NCBI RefSeq assembly: GCF_021440195.1 | Contig: NZ_JAJTSZ010000002.1 | Location: 1,223,253-1,287,252, forward strand | Reading direction: 5' to 3' | Length of the DNA: 64,000 bases | Source of the DNA: Dyadobacter sp. CY356 | GTDB taxonomy: Bacteria; Bacteroidota; Bacteroidia; Cytophagales; Spirosomataceae | Part shown: in pieces, positions 47,241-56,797 of the stretch | Numbering within the stretch: position 1 is the first letter of the stretch | How the letters are laid out: each line of letters begins with the position of its first letter | Program-made: the position numbers and the translations under genes | Notes under the pieces: model-generated | Databases searched by the model: none | What the model saw: the letters and a program-made list of their open reading frames with translations, nothing else | What the model was told of the DNA's origin: nothing

Positions 47241-48766
47241 ATCGTAAACGGTGTTTCCTTGATTAATTGATACACATCCGCGATGCTTTCCGCAGGCGTT
47301 ACGTCTTCCTTAATGAAGGATGCTTTCGTGCGGATCTGTGTATAAATCGCTTTTGTTTTTACTGATAATCTTTCTTTTTCTTCCGGTTCAAGCAGGTCAA
47401 TTGCCTGGCAAATGGCCATGATATGAATTGCCATGACCTGATAAGAATTTTCAAGAACCTGTTTTGCAAGTACGGCACTATTGGTACCCATACTTACAAT
47501 ATCCTGATTATCATTGTTATTGGGAATACTATGGATATAAACCGAAGTGGATAGCGCCTGACTTTCGGCTGTTGTGGACGTAGCAGTAAACTGAATTCCC
47601 TGAAATCCAAAATTCAGCCCCCAGGTTCCGGCATTCAGGAAAGGCGGAAATTTACCATTTAACTTACTGTTCATCAAAAAGTTAAGCTGACGTTCCATAA
47701 GCATGGAAAGTTTGGTCAAGACAATTTTTACCTTGTCCATTTCCAGCGAAATATAATCACCATGGAAATTACCTCCGTGGAAAACATTATTTTCATCCGG
47801 CCTTACAATCGGATTGTCATTTGTAGAATTCAATTCATTTTCAACAACTTCCTGTGCATAATTGATGGTATCAACAATTGGCCCGATAATTTGCGGCACA
47901 CAACGAATGGAATAATATTCCTGGATTTTCCTTTCAAATTCCCTGGTTTGAAGCGCAGTATCATCCTTAAATAACTCCTCACGATTCCGGATCATCTCAC
48001 TTCCGGCAAGGAAATCCCGCATTTGCTCAGCAACATATTGCTGGCCTTTGTGATGTTTTACGGCATTTAATTCCCTGGAAAAAGAATCGTCGAAGGCTTC
48101 CATGATTTCATTCAGCATGGAAGAAGCAGCGATAGACCACTGAACCAAACGCTGGGCATAAATCAAATTAACAGCGGCAATTCCTGTCATACAGGAAGTT
48201 CCGTTGATCAATCCTAAACCATCGCGAAGCTCCATTTTAAGCGGAGCGATGCCATGTTTTGCCAAAACATCCGCCGTTTTCTGGCGAACGCCATTTTCGT
48301 AGACATAACCCTCACCAATCAGATTTAGCCCCAGATGAGAAAGCTGAACAAGATCACCACTCGCGCCAACACTGCCGTGTTCGAAAATTTCAGGAACGAT
48401 ACCCTTGTTCAAAAACAGCACCAATTGTTGAATAACCCCTGTGCTAATTCCCGAATTTCCCTGTAAAAATGAGTTCAGACGGGCAACCATCACACTCCGC
48501 GCGTAAGTTTCATCCAGCGGTTTGCCAATTCCACTGGAATGGCTGCGGATGAGATTATACTGCAAATGATTTAATTTATCCGTGTCAATCCGGTATTGCG
48601 CCATCGGGCCAAAACCGGTGTTGATACCGTATATGATTTTATCTTTTGAAAATTCAGTTAAGAAATCGAATGACTTTGAAACGTTGTTGAGTGCGTCTTC
48701 AGCTAGTAAAAATTCTTTCTTATCAATGGCATATTGCTCGATCTGAGCTAACGAAATACTACTCAT
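47237..48766 (-). CDS. Aromatic amino acid (tyrosine) ammonia-lyase, starter-unit enzyme
   Basis: 509 residues of the HAL/PAL/TAL family. The MIO cofactor forms from A135-S136-G137 in VGASGDLVQLSHL; the catalytic Tyr is Y46 in IIYGINTGFG. The substrate-selective segment LQYNLIRSHSSGIGKPL and SIPNNNDNQDIVSMG are very like the F. johnsoniae tyrosine ammonia-lyase as I recall it, and unlike histidine-specific HutH. It would make 4-coumarate as the starter for flexirubin/aryl-polyene synthesis. As first gene of the leftward operon it faces the exporter gene across a 144-bp divergent promoter region. Confidence 0.9.
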   Translation of the reverse strand: MSSISLAQIEQYAIDKKEFLLAEDALNNVSKSFDFLTEFSKDKIIYGINTGFGPMAQYRIDTDKLNHLQYNLIRSHSSGIGKPLDETYARSVMVARLNSFLQGNSGISTGVIQQLVLFLNKGIVPEIFEHGSVGASGDLVQLSHLGLNLIGEGYVYENGVRQKTADVLAKHGIAPLKMELRDGLGLINGTSCMTGIAAVNLIYAQRLVQWSIAASSMLNEIMEAFDDSFSRELNAVKHHKGQQYVAEQMRDFLAGSEMIRNREELFKDDTALQTREFERKIQEYYSIRCVPQIIGPIVDTINYAQEVVENELNSTNDNPIVRPDENNVFHGGNFHGDYISLEMDKVKIVLTKLSMLMERQLNFLMNSKLNGKFPPFLNAGTWGLNFGFQGIQFTATSTTAESQALSTSVYIHSIPNNNDNQDIVSMGTNSAVLAKQVLENSYQVMAIHIMAICQAIDLLEPEEKERLSVKTKAIYTQIRTKASFIKEDVTPAESIADVYQLIKETPFTI

Positions 48767-48870
48767 TTATAGTTACTGTAATTAAAACCCATGTAAAATA
48801 AATCTTTTTTTATGGCTTTGACAAGAAACGCAATTTACCGGCCGACGTATCAATATTTTGTCAGGACACG

Positions 48871-48878
48871 TACATTTG
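48871..48878 (+). promoter_or_regulatory. -7 box of the rightward exporter operon
   Basis: TACATTTG fits the TAnnTTTG element and places the transcript start about 30 nt before the exporter ATG. No well-spaced TTG -33 element is seen (nearest TTTG at 10 bp). The same 144-bp region must also hold the ammonia-lyase promoter. Confidence 0.4.
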
Positions 48879-48910
48879 TATAAATTTACCCCAAACTCAC
48901 GTGCAAATCC

Positions 48911-51900
48911 ATGATTGGAGATTTATTACTTAGACTAAATACCCTCCTTTCCCGCCACAAAACCGCTTTCTTTCTCTCGCTCCTCACCATCATTGCCATT
49001 CTTGGTTTTGGCATATCCCGATTAAAGATCACAGAAAGTATTTTTTCGACTTTACCAAAAGGCAAAACATTTGAAGAATTCAACAGACTGGTTGAAAATA
49101 AAAGTATCATTAACCAGATAGTTTTTTCAATCAATATAAAAAAGGAAACAGATACCGAAGATGCCAAAACGCTGGCGGAGAATTTCGCCGATGCTCTTGA
49201 AAAAAATACAAAAGGTTATATTAAAAACATTCAGGCTGTCCGCCCCAACGTTCAGCAGGATGTGTATGATTATACTTTTGCCCGATTCCCTGAACTTATT
49301 GATTCTTCATACTATCAGCATATTGCTAATAAAACAGTTTCGGATTCGATAAAAAATTCTGTTTCAAACGCTTACAAACAATTGCTGGCACCCGGCGGAA
49401 CATTTTTACGTCAGTTTATTTTGAATGATCCGCTGGGAATTTCAGGAAAATATTTTCGCGACCTGAATGCCATTAACAATTCAAATGGTATGACGGTTGA
49501 TGATGGTTTGATGCTTTCAAAAGATAGAAAGCAGATCATCGTGATGGCAGGGACGAATTACGATTCCGGAAATTCGTCCAAAAATATTGAATTATATCAT
49601 CGTGTTGAAGTATTTAAAACCACCTGGAACAAACAACATCCTGATAATCAGTTCACTTACTTTGGCACTTTTGAAATTGCTGCACAGAACGCCATTCAGG
49701 TAAAACATGATTCATATACGACGATGATCATTGCATTATCGGCGATTTTGCTGATCATGATATTGTACTACCGAAAAATTCTGATTCCTTTTTATATCAT
49801 ATTACCTGCCATTTTCGGTGGCGTTTTTGCACTTGGGATGATCGGGTTTTTCAGACCGGAAATTTCAGGAATATCCTTGGCCACGGGCGCAGTACTGTTC
49901 GGAATTTTGCTGGATTACTCCTTCCATTTTTTCACGCATCTCCGGCATACAGGATCGGTGAAAATTGCTGTTAAAGAGGTAAGTGAGCCACTTTTAACTG
50001 GAAGTCTTACCACAATTCTTGCTTTTAGTGCGCTTCATTTCGCTAATTCTGTGGTTTTGCAGGATTTTGGATTATTCGCTTCGCTAAGTTTATCAGGTGC
50101 TGCACTTTTCACGCTGATCGGCTTACCTGTTATCTTACAGGCACTTCATTTTGACTACAAGAACATTCCGGGAGAAATCAAGTTTTTCAATTTTCCGAAA
50201 ATACCTGCAAAACTCCGGTCGGCTATACTCTTTGCGGTAGCGATCCTGACCATTATTTTTCTTTACTATTCCCGATTCACAGAATTTGACAGTAGCCTGG
50301 AAAACCTAAGTATCCACAGCGCAGATCTTAAAGAAAAGGAGCAATTACTGACCGGAATCAATCCGGAAAATGAGAAAAGAATTTATGTTTTTTCAATGGA
50401 TAACAACATAGAAAAAGCGAAAGAAGTGAACTATCAGGTTTTTCAAAAACTAACTTTACTTCAAGCAAATAAAAAAATTAACGGCTTCGTTTCCTCCGGT
50501 TCTTTTCTTATCCCTGAAAACCTGAAAAAAGAAAGAAAACAACGCTGGCTTAACTTCTGGAATAATGATAAAAAAACGCAGACATTTTCAATAACGGATC
50601 AATCTGCATCACAAAACGGATTTAATGGTGCTGCTTTTGATAATTTCAAAACATGGATTGCCGGGGAAAATGAAAATCCGGTAGACGAAAAGGAATTATT
50701 TCAGGAATTAGGTCTCAATAATCTGATTGACTTAAACCCCGGAAAAACGACACTTATAACAACTATTGTTGCGCGACAGGATCAATTAGCATCTGTAAAA
50801 GAAGCTTTGAGAAAAATAAACGGCGTTGAAATTTTTGACCGCGGCGAACTTGCAGCAGATCTGCTGACGATGGTGAAAGATGATTTCAATTATATCCTGA
50901 TCATTTCGGCCTCGATCGTTTTCTTAACTTTATTGATTGTTTACGGGAGAATTGAATTAACGATTTTGTCATTTATGCCCATGGTAATCAGCTGGATATG
51001 GATTTTAGGCATTGCTGCTTTGCTGAGTATCAAATTCAATTTCGTCAACGTTGTTATTACCACTTTCATCTTCGGTCTGGGTGATGATTTTAGCATTTTT
51101 GTTACCGAAGGCCTTTTAAGTAAATATAAATATGGAAAAGATACGCTCCGCTCCTACCAGTCCGCGATTATGCTTTCCGCTTGCACAACCATCGTCGGCA
51201 CCGGCGTACTCATTTTTGCCGAACATCCTGCCATTCATTCCATTGCATTGATAAGTGTTTTGGGTATAGCTTGCATTCTATTTGTATCGTTTATCGTCCA
51301 GCCTGTTGTTTTTAATTTTTTTGTTGAAAATCGTACCAAACGTAAAAAAGCGCCGGTCACGCTGCTCCCCTTTATTCTTAGTATTACGAGTTTCACTTAT
51401 TTTCTTTCCGGTTGTTTATTTCTTCATTCCAAATTAATACTTATCATACTTCTGCCCATTTCAAAGATCAGAAAAAAGCAGATGATCAATAATTCACTGG
51501 CATTTTTTTCTAAAACTGTGATTTATTCTGGTCCGCATGTGAAGAAGAACTTTTCCGGAACTGAGCATATGAATATTTCCAAACCAGTCATTTACATAGC
51601 CAATCACACGTCTTTTCTTGACATTTTGCTGGCCATTATGATCAATCCGAAAATTGTTATGATGGTGAAAGGCTGGGTTTATAATTCTCCGTTTTTCGGT
51701 CCGATCATTCGTTTTGCAGGTTATATCTATACTGAGGCAGGTCCGGAAGAAAACATTGCGCAGATGAGAAAACTGATTCAGGAAGGTTATTCAATTCTTG
51801 TATTTCCTGAGGGAACACGCTCTGAAGACGGAAAAATTGGCCGGTTTCACAAAGGTGCATTTCATCTGGCCCAGGAATTAAATCTGGACATTCAGCCAAT

Positions 51901-52780
51901 ACTGATCCACGGTGCCTCGGATGTTTTGCCAAAGGGCGATTTCCTGATTCGTCCTGGTGCTTTGAATGTTCGTGTTTTGCCAAGATTAAATTATAACGAC
52001 CCGAAATGGGGAGAAAATCTTCGTGATAAAACAAAAAATATCTCGGCACATTTTAAATCAGAATTTGAGTTGTATAAGGATGAAATGGAGGATACGACTT
52101 ATTTGAAGCATAAAATTTTCACAAATTACGTCTTCAAAGGGCCTGTTCTGGAGTGGTATTTCAAAACGAAATGGAATCTGGAAGCGAAAAATTATACATA
52201 TTATAACGAATTAATTGGCGACCGGAAAAACATTCTGGACATAGGCTGCGGCTACGGTTACCTTTCTTTTTATCTTCATTATAAAAACCAAAACCGGTTA
52301 ATTACCGGGGTTGATTATGATGAAGACAAGATCTTAATCGCTCAAAATAGTTACAACAAAAACGAAAATCTGCAATTCCGGTATGAGGATGTTATGTCAA
52401 CCAAAATGGCAAATCAGGATATAATATTTTTAAATGATATACTTCATTATCTTTCCGAAGAAAAACAGCAGATAGTGCTTAACCGGTGCGCAGAAGCACT
52501 TAATCCGGGTGGGATTTTGTTTATCCGGGACGGAATTACGGATCTCAAAGAAAAGCATAAAAATACGGAACGAACTGAGTCATTATCGACCGGACTGTTT
52601 TCGTTTAATAAAAAAGTAAGCGAATTTCATTTTTTCTCCTCCTCAGACATAAAAACATTTGCCGAAAAAAATCAACTGGATTTTGAAATGCAGGCGCATT
52701 CAAAAAATACCTCTAATGTATTGATCATTTTAAGAAAAAGATCTGAGACTTATGCCGTAGAATCATTTTCCGGGAATTGA
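48911..52780 (+). CDS. Trifunctional MMPL/RND-type exporter, PlsC acyltransferase and SAM methyltransferase
   Basis: 1289 residues in three parts. Residues ~1-830: MMPL/RND-like exporter with two six-helix bundles (helices clustered at ~270-410 and ~660-800) and two large periplasmic loops. Residues ~870-1075: lysophospholipid acyltransferase with NHTSFLD (HX4D, ~897) and FPEGTRSEDGKIGRFHKGAF (~965). Residues ~1085-1285: class I methyltransferase with LDIGCGYGYLSFYL (~1107) and GVDYDEDK. In E. coli-type aryl-polyene clusters these activities are separate genes. The fusion suggests acylation, methylation and export of the polyene are physically coupled. It is first gene of the rightward operon. 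Confidence 0.9.
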   Translation: MIGDLLLRLNTLLSRHKTAFFLSLLTIIAILGFGISRLKITESIFSTLPKGKTFEEFNRLVENKSIINQIVFSINIKKETDTEDAKTLAENFADALEKNTKGYIKNIQAVRPNVQQDVYDYTFARFPELIDSSYYQHIANKTVSDSIKNSVSNAYKQLLAPGGTFLRQFILNDPLGISGKYFRDLNAINNSNGMTVDDGLMLSKDRKQIIVMAGTNYDSGNSSKNIELYHRVEVFKTTWNKQHPDNQFTYFGTFEIAAQNAIQVKHDSYTTMIIALSAILLIMILYYRKILIPFYIILPAIFGGVFALGMIGFFRPEISGISLATGAVLFGILLDYSFHFFTHLRHTGSVKIAVKEVSEPLLTGSLTTILAFSALHFANSVVLQDFGLFASLSLSGAALFTLIGLPVILQALHFDYKNIPGEIKFFNFPKIPAKLRSAILFAVAILTIIFLYYSRFTEFDSSLENLSIHSADLKEKEQLLTGINPENEKRIYVFSMDNNIEKAKEVNYQVFQKLTLLQANKKINGFVSSGSFLIPENLKKERKQRWLNFWNNDKKTQTFSITDQSASQNGFNGAAFDNFKTWIAGENENPVDEKELFQELGLNNLIDLNPGKTTLITTIVARQDQLASVKEALRKINGVEIFDRGELAADLLTMVKDDFNYILIISASIVFLTLLIVYGRIELTILSFMPMVISWIWILGIAALLSIKFNFVNVVITTFIFGLGDDFSIFVTEGLLSKYKYGKDTLRSYQSAIMLSACTTIVGTGVLIFAEHPAIHSIALISVLGIACILFVSFIVQPVVFNFFVENRTKRKKAPVTLLPFILSITSFTYFLSGCLFLHSKLILIILLPISKIRKKQMINNSLAFFSKTVIYSGPHVKKNFSGTEHMNISKPVIYIANHTSFLDILLAIMINPKIVMMVKGWVYNSPFFGPIIRFAGYIYTEAGPEENIAQMRKLIQEGYSILVFPEGTRSEDGKIGRFHKGAFHLAQELNLDIQPILIHGASDVLPKGDFLIRPGALNVRVLPRLNYNDPKWGENLRDKTKNISAHFKSEFELYKDEMEDTTYLKHKIFTNYVFKGPVLEWYFKTKWNLEAKNYTYYNELIGDRKNILDIGCGYGYLSFYLHYKNQNRLITGVDYDEDKILIAQNSYNKNENLQFRYEDVMSTKMANQDIIFLNDILHYLSEEKQQIVLNRCAEALNPGGILFIRDGITDLKEKHKNTERTESLSTGLFSFNKKVSEFHFFSSSDIKTFAEKNQLDFEMQAHSKNTSNVLIILRKRSETYAVESFSGN

Positions 52781-52892
52781 ATTAAAAACTGACGACAAAA
52801 GACCGTTCAATCAATAAAATAGAGAATCACAAAAATATTTATAAATCTTGTCAGGTTTTCCTGCCCGACATAAATTGGAAATAATCATTTAC

Positions 52893-54422
52893 ATGCAGCA
52901 ACAATCTGAAAAGGAGTATGATTTTGTAATCGTTGGGAGCGGTTTGGGAGGATTGGTTTGTGCATATATATTGGCATCGGAAGGTCACAGCGTACTTGTT
53001 CTGGAAAAAAACCATCAGATTGGCGGCCTACTTCAGGTATATAGCCGGGATAAAACCATTTTTGATACGGGCGTTCATTACGTTGGCGGTTTGGATCCCG
53101 GTGAAAATCTTTACCAGTTTTTTAAATATCTGGGTATTCTTGACAAGATGAAACTTAAACGCATGGACGAAGAAAAGTTTGATGTTGTTCGGTTTGATGA
53201 TGGGTCAGAATATTTTTACGGACAGGGATATGATCAGTTTAAGAAAAATATGATCGGATATTTCCCCGAAGAAATAGAAGCTATTGAGACTTATTGCGCC
53301 AAAATTAAGGAGACATGTGCAAAATTTCCGCTATATAATCTGACGGTATCCGGACCAAATTATCAGATGGATAACACCATGATGGAGCTTAATGCTTATG
53401 ATTACATTTCTTCAATAACAACAAATGAAAGGCTTAGAAATGTACTGGCAGGCACGAATTTACTTTACGCCGGGGTGAAGGAAATGACACCGTTTTTTGT
53501 CCATGCCCTGATATTAAACAGCTATCTGTCAGGATCTTACAAATTTATTAATGGTGGCTCGCAGATTGCCATACAGTTAAGCCGTGGAATCCGGAATTTT
53601 GGAGGTGAGATTTTAAAACGTAAAAAAGTTGTAGGTGCACAGTATAATGATGCGGGAGAAATTACTGGTGTGGTTACGGAAAACGGAGAAGTTTTTAGAG
53701 GAAAACAGTTTATTTCAAATATTCATCCTGCCGTCACAATTGATATTTTTGGAGAAAATCGTTTTTTAGCGGTTTACCGGAACCGGATTCGTTCTTTGAA
53801 AAATAGTATTTCAACCTTTATCTTACACATTACTTTTAAGGAAAATTCTTTTGAATATCTGAATTACAATATCTATCAGCACCATAATGACGATGTTTGG
53901 GACGGTATTGAATATGATCAGGAAACATGGCCGCAGACCTATTTTGTATGCACGCCGTTTATTGCAAAAAATGAAAGATATGCTGAATCAATGTCCATCA
54001 TGACCTACATGAAAAGTGAGGAAATTGAGGAATGGAGCCATACTTCACGAACGGTTTCTGAGCCGGGAGAACGTGAAGAATCATATCTAAGATTTAAAAA
54101 ACGTAAGGAAGAGCAGATTTTGGAACGGATTAAAACACTTTTTCCCGGTATTGAAGATAAAATTCATTCAACACACAGCACTTCACCGCTTACATTCAGG
54201 GATTATATCGGGAACAAAGACGGCTCCTTGTATGGTGTTTTGCAAAATTCTGCTTCGCCTACGAGAACTCAGATTAATACAAAAACGAGAATACCGAATT
54301 TGCATTTAACCGGACAAAATATCGCAATGCACGGCATTCTGGGAGTGACCGCCAGTGCGTTTGTAACCTGCTTTTCATTTGTAGATAAAGATAAACTTAT
54401 TCAAAAAGTAAAAGATGCATAA
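52893..54422 (+). CDS. FAD-dependent oxidoreductase, CrtI/carotenoid-isomerase/retinol-saturase-like
   Basis: 509 residues. The dinucleotide fold VIVGSGLGGLVCAYILASEGHSVLVLEKN is followed by IGGLLQVYSRD and, near the C-terminus, LHLTGQNIAMHGILGVTASAF. This is the phytoene-desaturase/carotenoid isomerase superfamily; on a polyene it could set double-bond geometry or saturation. I use the ATG at MQQQSEKEYD; the upstream frame lacks a good start. Its stop overlaps the next gene by 8 nt. Confidence 0.87.
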   Translation: MQQQSEKEYDFVIVGSGLGGLVCAYILASEGHSVLVLEKNHQIGGLLQVYSRDKTIFDTGVHYVGGLDPGENLYQFFKYLGILDKMKLKRMDEEKFDVVRFDDGSEYFYGQGYDQFKKNMIGYFPEEIEAIETYCAKIKETCAKFPLYNLTVSGPNYQMDNTMMELNAYDYISSITTNERLRNVLAGTNLLYAGVKEMTPFFVHALILNSYLSGSYKFINGGSQIAIQLSRGIRNFGGEILKRKKVVGAQYNDAGEITGVVTENGEVFRGKQFISNIHPAVTIDIFGENRFLAVYRNRIRSLKNSISTFILHITFKENSFEYLNYNIYQHHNDDVWDGIEYDQETWPQTYFVCTPFIAKNERYAESMSIMTYMKSEEIEEWSHTSRTVSEPGEREESYLRFKKRKEEQILERIKTLFPGIEDKIHSTHSTSPLTFRDYIGNKDGSLYGVLQNSASPTRTQINTKTRIPNLHLTGQNIAMHGILGVTASAFVTCFSFVDKDKLIQKVKDA

Positions 54423-55668
54423 TCATGCCGAAGTTGATGTGGTGGTTATCGGAGCCGGACCTGCCGGAACTGTTGCTGCATCCTATTTAAAAAAACAGGG
54501 ATATGATATTACAATTTTAGAAAAAGAGAAATTTCCGCGTTTCCAAATCGGCGAAAGTCTCCTCCCTTGCTGCATGGAACACCTGGAAGAAGCTGATCTT
54601 TTGGAAGCTGTTGTGCCAAAAAACTTTCAGAAAAAAACCGGAGCAGCGTTTATGCGTGGTGAAAATCGCTGTGAATTTTTCTTTTCTGAACAATTTACAA
54701 AAGGCTGGACATGGACCTGGCAGGTGAAACGTGCAGATTTTGATCTGGCACTTGCGGAAGCTACGAGCGCCAAGGGTGTAGATGTTCATTTTGAATGTGA
54801 AGTACTGAATGTTAGCTGTTCAAAGGAAAAACAAGTTGTTGAATATAAAGATGTCAATGAAAATAAATTTACGATACAAGCAAAATTCATTATTGATTCG
54901 AGCGGATACGGACGTGTTTTGCCAAGATTATTTGACCTGAGCAAACCATCGGCATTCTCACCCCGCGGTGCTATTTTTTCACATTTGGAAGATAAGAACC
55001 GCACAGAAAAGGCAAGCAATAATATATTCGTCCACTCTTTCGATGATAACAAATCCTGGATATGGGCAATTCCGTTTTCCGATGGTTCTACCTCTGTTGG
55101 TGTGGTTGGAAATCGTGAAAAAATCGAAGAAATGGCAGAAAACGGTGGAGAAAAATATAAGACTTTCATCCGTGAATTTGATGATTTGAAGGGTCGTTTT
55201 AAAAATGCAGAGCTAAAATGGGAGCCCAAACATATTCTTGGCTATTCGGTTGGTGTGAAGCAGATGTATGGTGAAGGTTTTGTTTTATCCGGCAACAGTA
55301 CCGAGTTCCTCGATCCGATTTTTTCATCCGGCGTTACTTTTGCCACAGCATCAGGTTTACTCTCCGCTAAGATGACGCACAAACATTTGCAGGGAAAAAC
55401 TGTGGACTGGAAAAAAGAATATGAAGACGTTGTGCAGGGAGGGATTAATGTTTTCAGAAGTTATGTAAGCGGCTGGTATAGTGGAGATTTTCAAACAATT
55501 GTATTTGCAAAAAATGTCAATGAAGAGATTAAAAAGCAGATATGCTCCGTTTTAGCAGGATATGTTTGGGACCAATCCAATCCATTTGTAAAAAAGCATG
55601 ATACCATTTTGCCCACACTGGCCAAAGTGATTAAAATGGACGAAAAATCACGTGCAGATTTGCTTTAA
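54415..55668 (+). CDS. Flavin-dependent halogenase/monooxygenase-like oxidoreductase
   Basis: 417 residues. The FAD motif VVIGAGPAGTVAASYL, the FPRFQIGESLLP segment and WIWAIPF (matching WxWxIP of flavin-dependent halogenases and their relatives) are present. Flexirubins are often chlorinated or hydroxylated on the ring, so an aryl-modifying role is likely, but sequence alone does not separate halogenase from hydroxylase. It is translationally coupled to the CrtI-like gene and is followed by a terminator. Confidence 0.82.
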   Translation: MHNHAEVDVVVIGAGPAGTVAASYLKKQGYDITILEKEKFPRFQIGESLLPCCMEHLEEADLLEAVVPKNFQKKTGAAFMRGENRCEFFFSEQFTKGWTWTWQVKRADFDLALAEATSAKGVDVHFECEVLNVSCSKEKQVVEYKDVNENKFTIQAKFIIDSSGYGRVLPRLFDLSKPSAFSPRGAIFSHLEDKNRTEKASNNIFVHSFDDNKSWIWAIPFSDGSTSVGVVGNREKIEEMAENGGEKYKTFIREFDDLKGRFKNAELKWEPKHILGYSVGVKQMYGEGFVLSGNSTEFLDPIFSSGVTFATASGLLSAKMTHKHLQGKTVDWKKEYEDVVQGGINVFRSYVSGWYSGDFQTIVFAKNVNEEIKKQICSVLAGYVWDQSNPFVKKHDTILPTLAKVIKMDEKSRADLL

Positions 55669-55678
55669 TCTAATCAGC

Positions 55679-55716
55679 AAAAAGCTCCTGAAATAAGTAC
55701 ATATCAGAAGCTTTTT
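55679..55716. terminator. Bidirectional terminator overlapping a stop codon
   Basis: 13-bp arms AAAAAGCTCCTGA / TCAGAAGCTTTTT with one mismatch. Its right arm covers the last codons of the convergent ketosynthase-like gene. Confidence 0.85.
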
Positions 55717-56774
55717 GTACTTTGACTCACAGCAGACATCAAAATAAACCCATGCTGAATGCCCTTATGGTGATTATAAATCAATATTTTCTCTGCCTTT
55801 CTGTGCAATTCCTTTGATAATTTAGTCTCATCCGGCATTTTCTTTCCAGTCAAAATATGAGCTCCCATCCAGACTGCAAAGGCAGTTGCGGTGGGAAAGT
55901 CACCGACCAGATTTTTGTAGGTATAGGCGGCACTACCAGGAAAATGGTTTTCAAGTATCCAATCGTACCAATGATCACTACGGCTGTCGCCATTATAGCC
56001 CAAAATCACCGTATCAATTTCTGAAAAGTCGATGTTATTTTTGCCTAAAAAAGAAATGAGCTTTTCGCTTAATTTACTTTCATCAGCATAGCTGATCTGA
56101 TCTACATCGATTATATCCGCCACAGAATTTTCGGATTCTTCATCTTCAACGACAAACATGACCGCTGCTTCACCACAAACCGTTCCGGATGTCCCTGAAC
56201 CAAGCAAGGTCTCCGTGGAACTTTCATCTTTCTTCCAGGTTCCGGCAAGCAGATCTATATTGAAATTATAATCTGAAATTTCTTCTATACTACCAAGCAG
56301 TAATGACCTCGCTTTTTTTTCATCAAACAATAAAAAAGCATCCATTAAAGCACCTTCAAAAGCCAAACCTTTATTAACGTGCGTGGCATTATATCCGGTG
56401 TTTTTGCTCATCAATGCCAGATTTCCGGCAACAGCATTGGGAGTGCTCTGGACGAAATTAGTAGGCGTTAAAGTACCTTCGTTGTAATCCACAATCTGAT
56501 TCAGAAATTTGAGGCAATCTTCTAAACCACCGTTTGCGGTTGCCAGTATGATACCATCTAAATCCGGATTTTTTTGAATCAGGGGAAGTCCGGTGCCTAC
56601 ACCTATCCGAACTGCCTTTCCCATTCTACGAAGCAGCCCGGCTGGGATCAAAGTACCATAACCAGGCTCGATTGCCGAATATCTGTTTCCTGTCTTGGCT
56701 ATGATCGCTCCTTCAAAAAAAGATTCGTCAAACGTTTGCTGAGCTGAGATACAGGATAAATCTTTAATAAACAT
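55704..56774 (-). CDS. Ketosynthase-like protein without the catalytic Cys (paralog B)
   Basis: 356 residues, ketosynthase fold. It shares AGLLRRMGKAVRIG, LKFLNQI, LTPTNFVQSTPNAVAGNLAL and GYNATHVNKGLAFEGAL with paralog A at 38733-39686, and like it has no Cys at the nucleophile position. Its C-terminal part is longer, and KNLVGDFPTATAFAVW mirrors NLVGIYPSNSSFALH of paralog A. It is 23 bp after the glpD-like stop, on the far side of the rightward operon. Likely a polyene-synthesis partner subunit. Confidence 0.8.
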   Translation of the reverse strand: MFIKDLSCISAQQTFDESFFEGAIIAKTGNRYSAIEPGYGTLIPAGLLRRMGKAVRIGVGTGLPLIQKNPDLDGIILATANGGLEDCLKFLNQIVDYNEGTLTPTNFVQSTPNAVAGNLALMSKNTGYNATHVNKGLAFEGALMDAFLLFDEKKARSLLLGSIEEISDYNFNIDLLAGTWKKDESSTETLLGSGTSGTVCGEAAVMFVVEDEESENSVADIIDVDQISYADESKLSEKLISFLGKNNIDFSEIDTVILGYNGDSRSDHWYDWILENHFPGSAAYTYKNLVGDFPTATAFAVWMGAHILTGKKMPDETKLSKELHRKAEKILIYNHHKGIQHGFILMSAVSQSTKSF

Positions 56775-56797
56775 ATCGTTAATTTCACTAGAAACAG

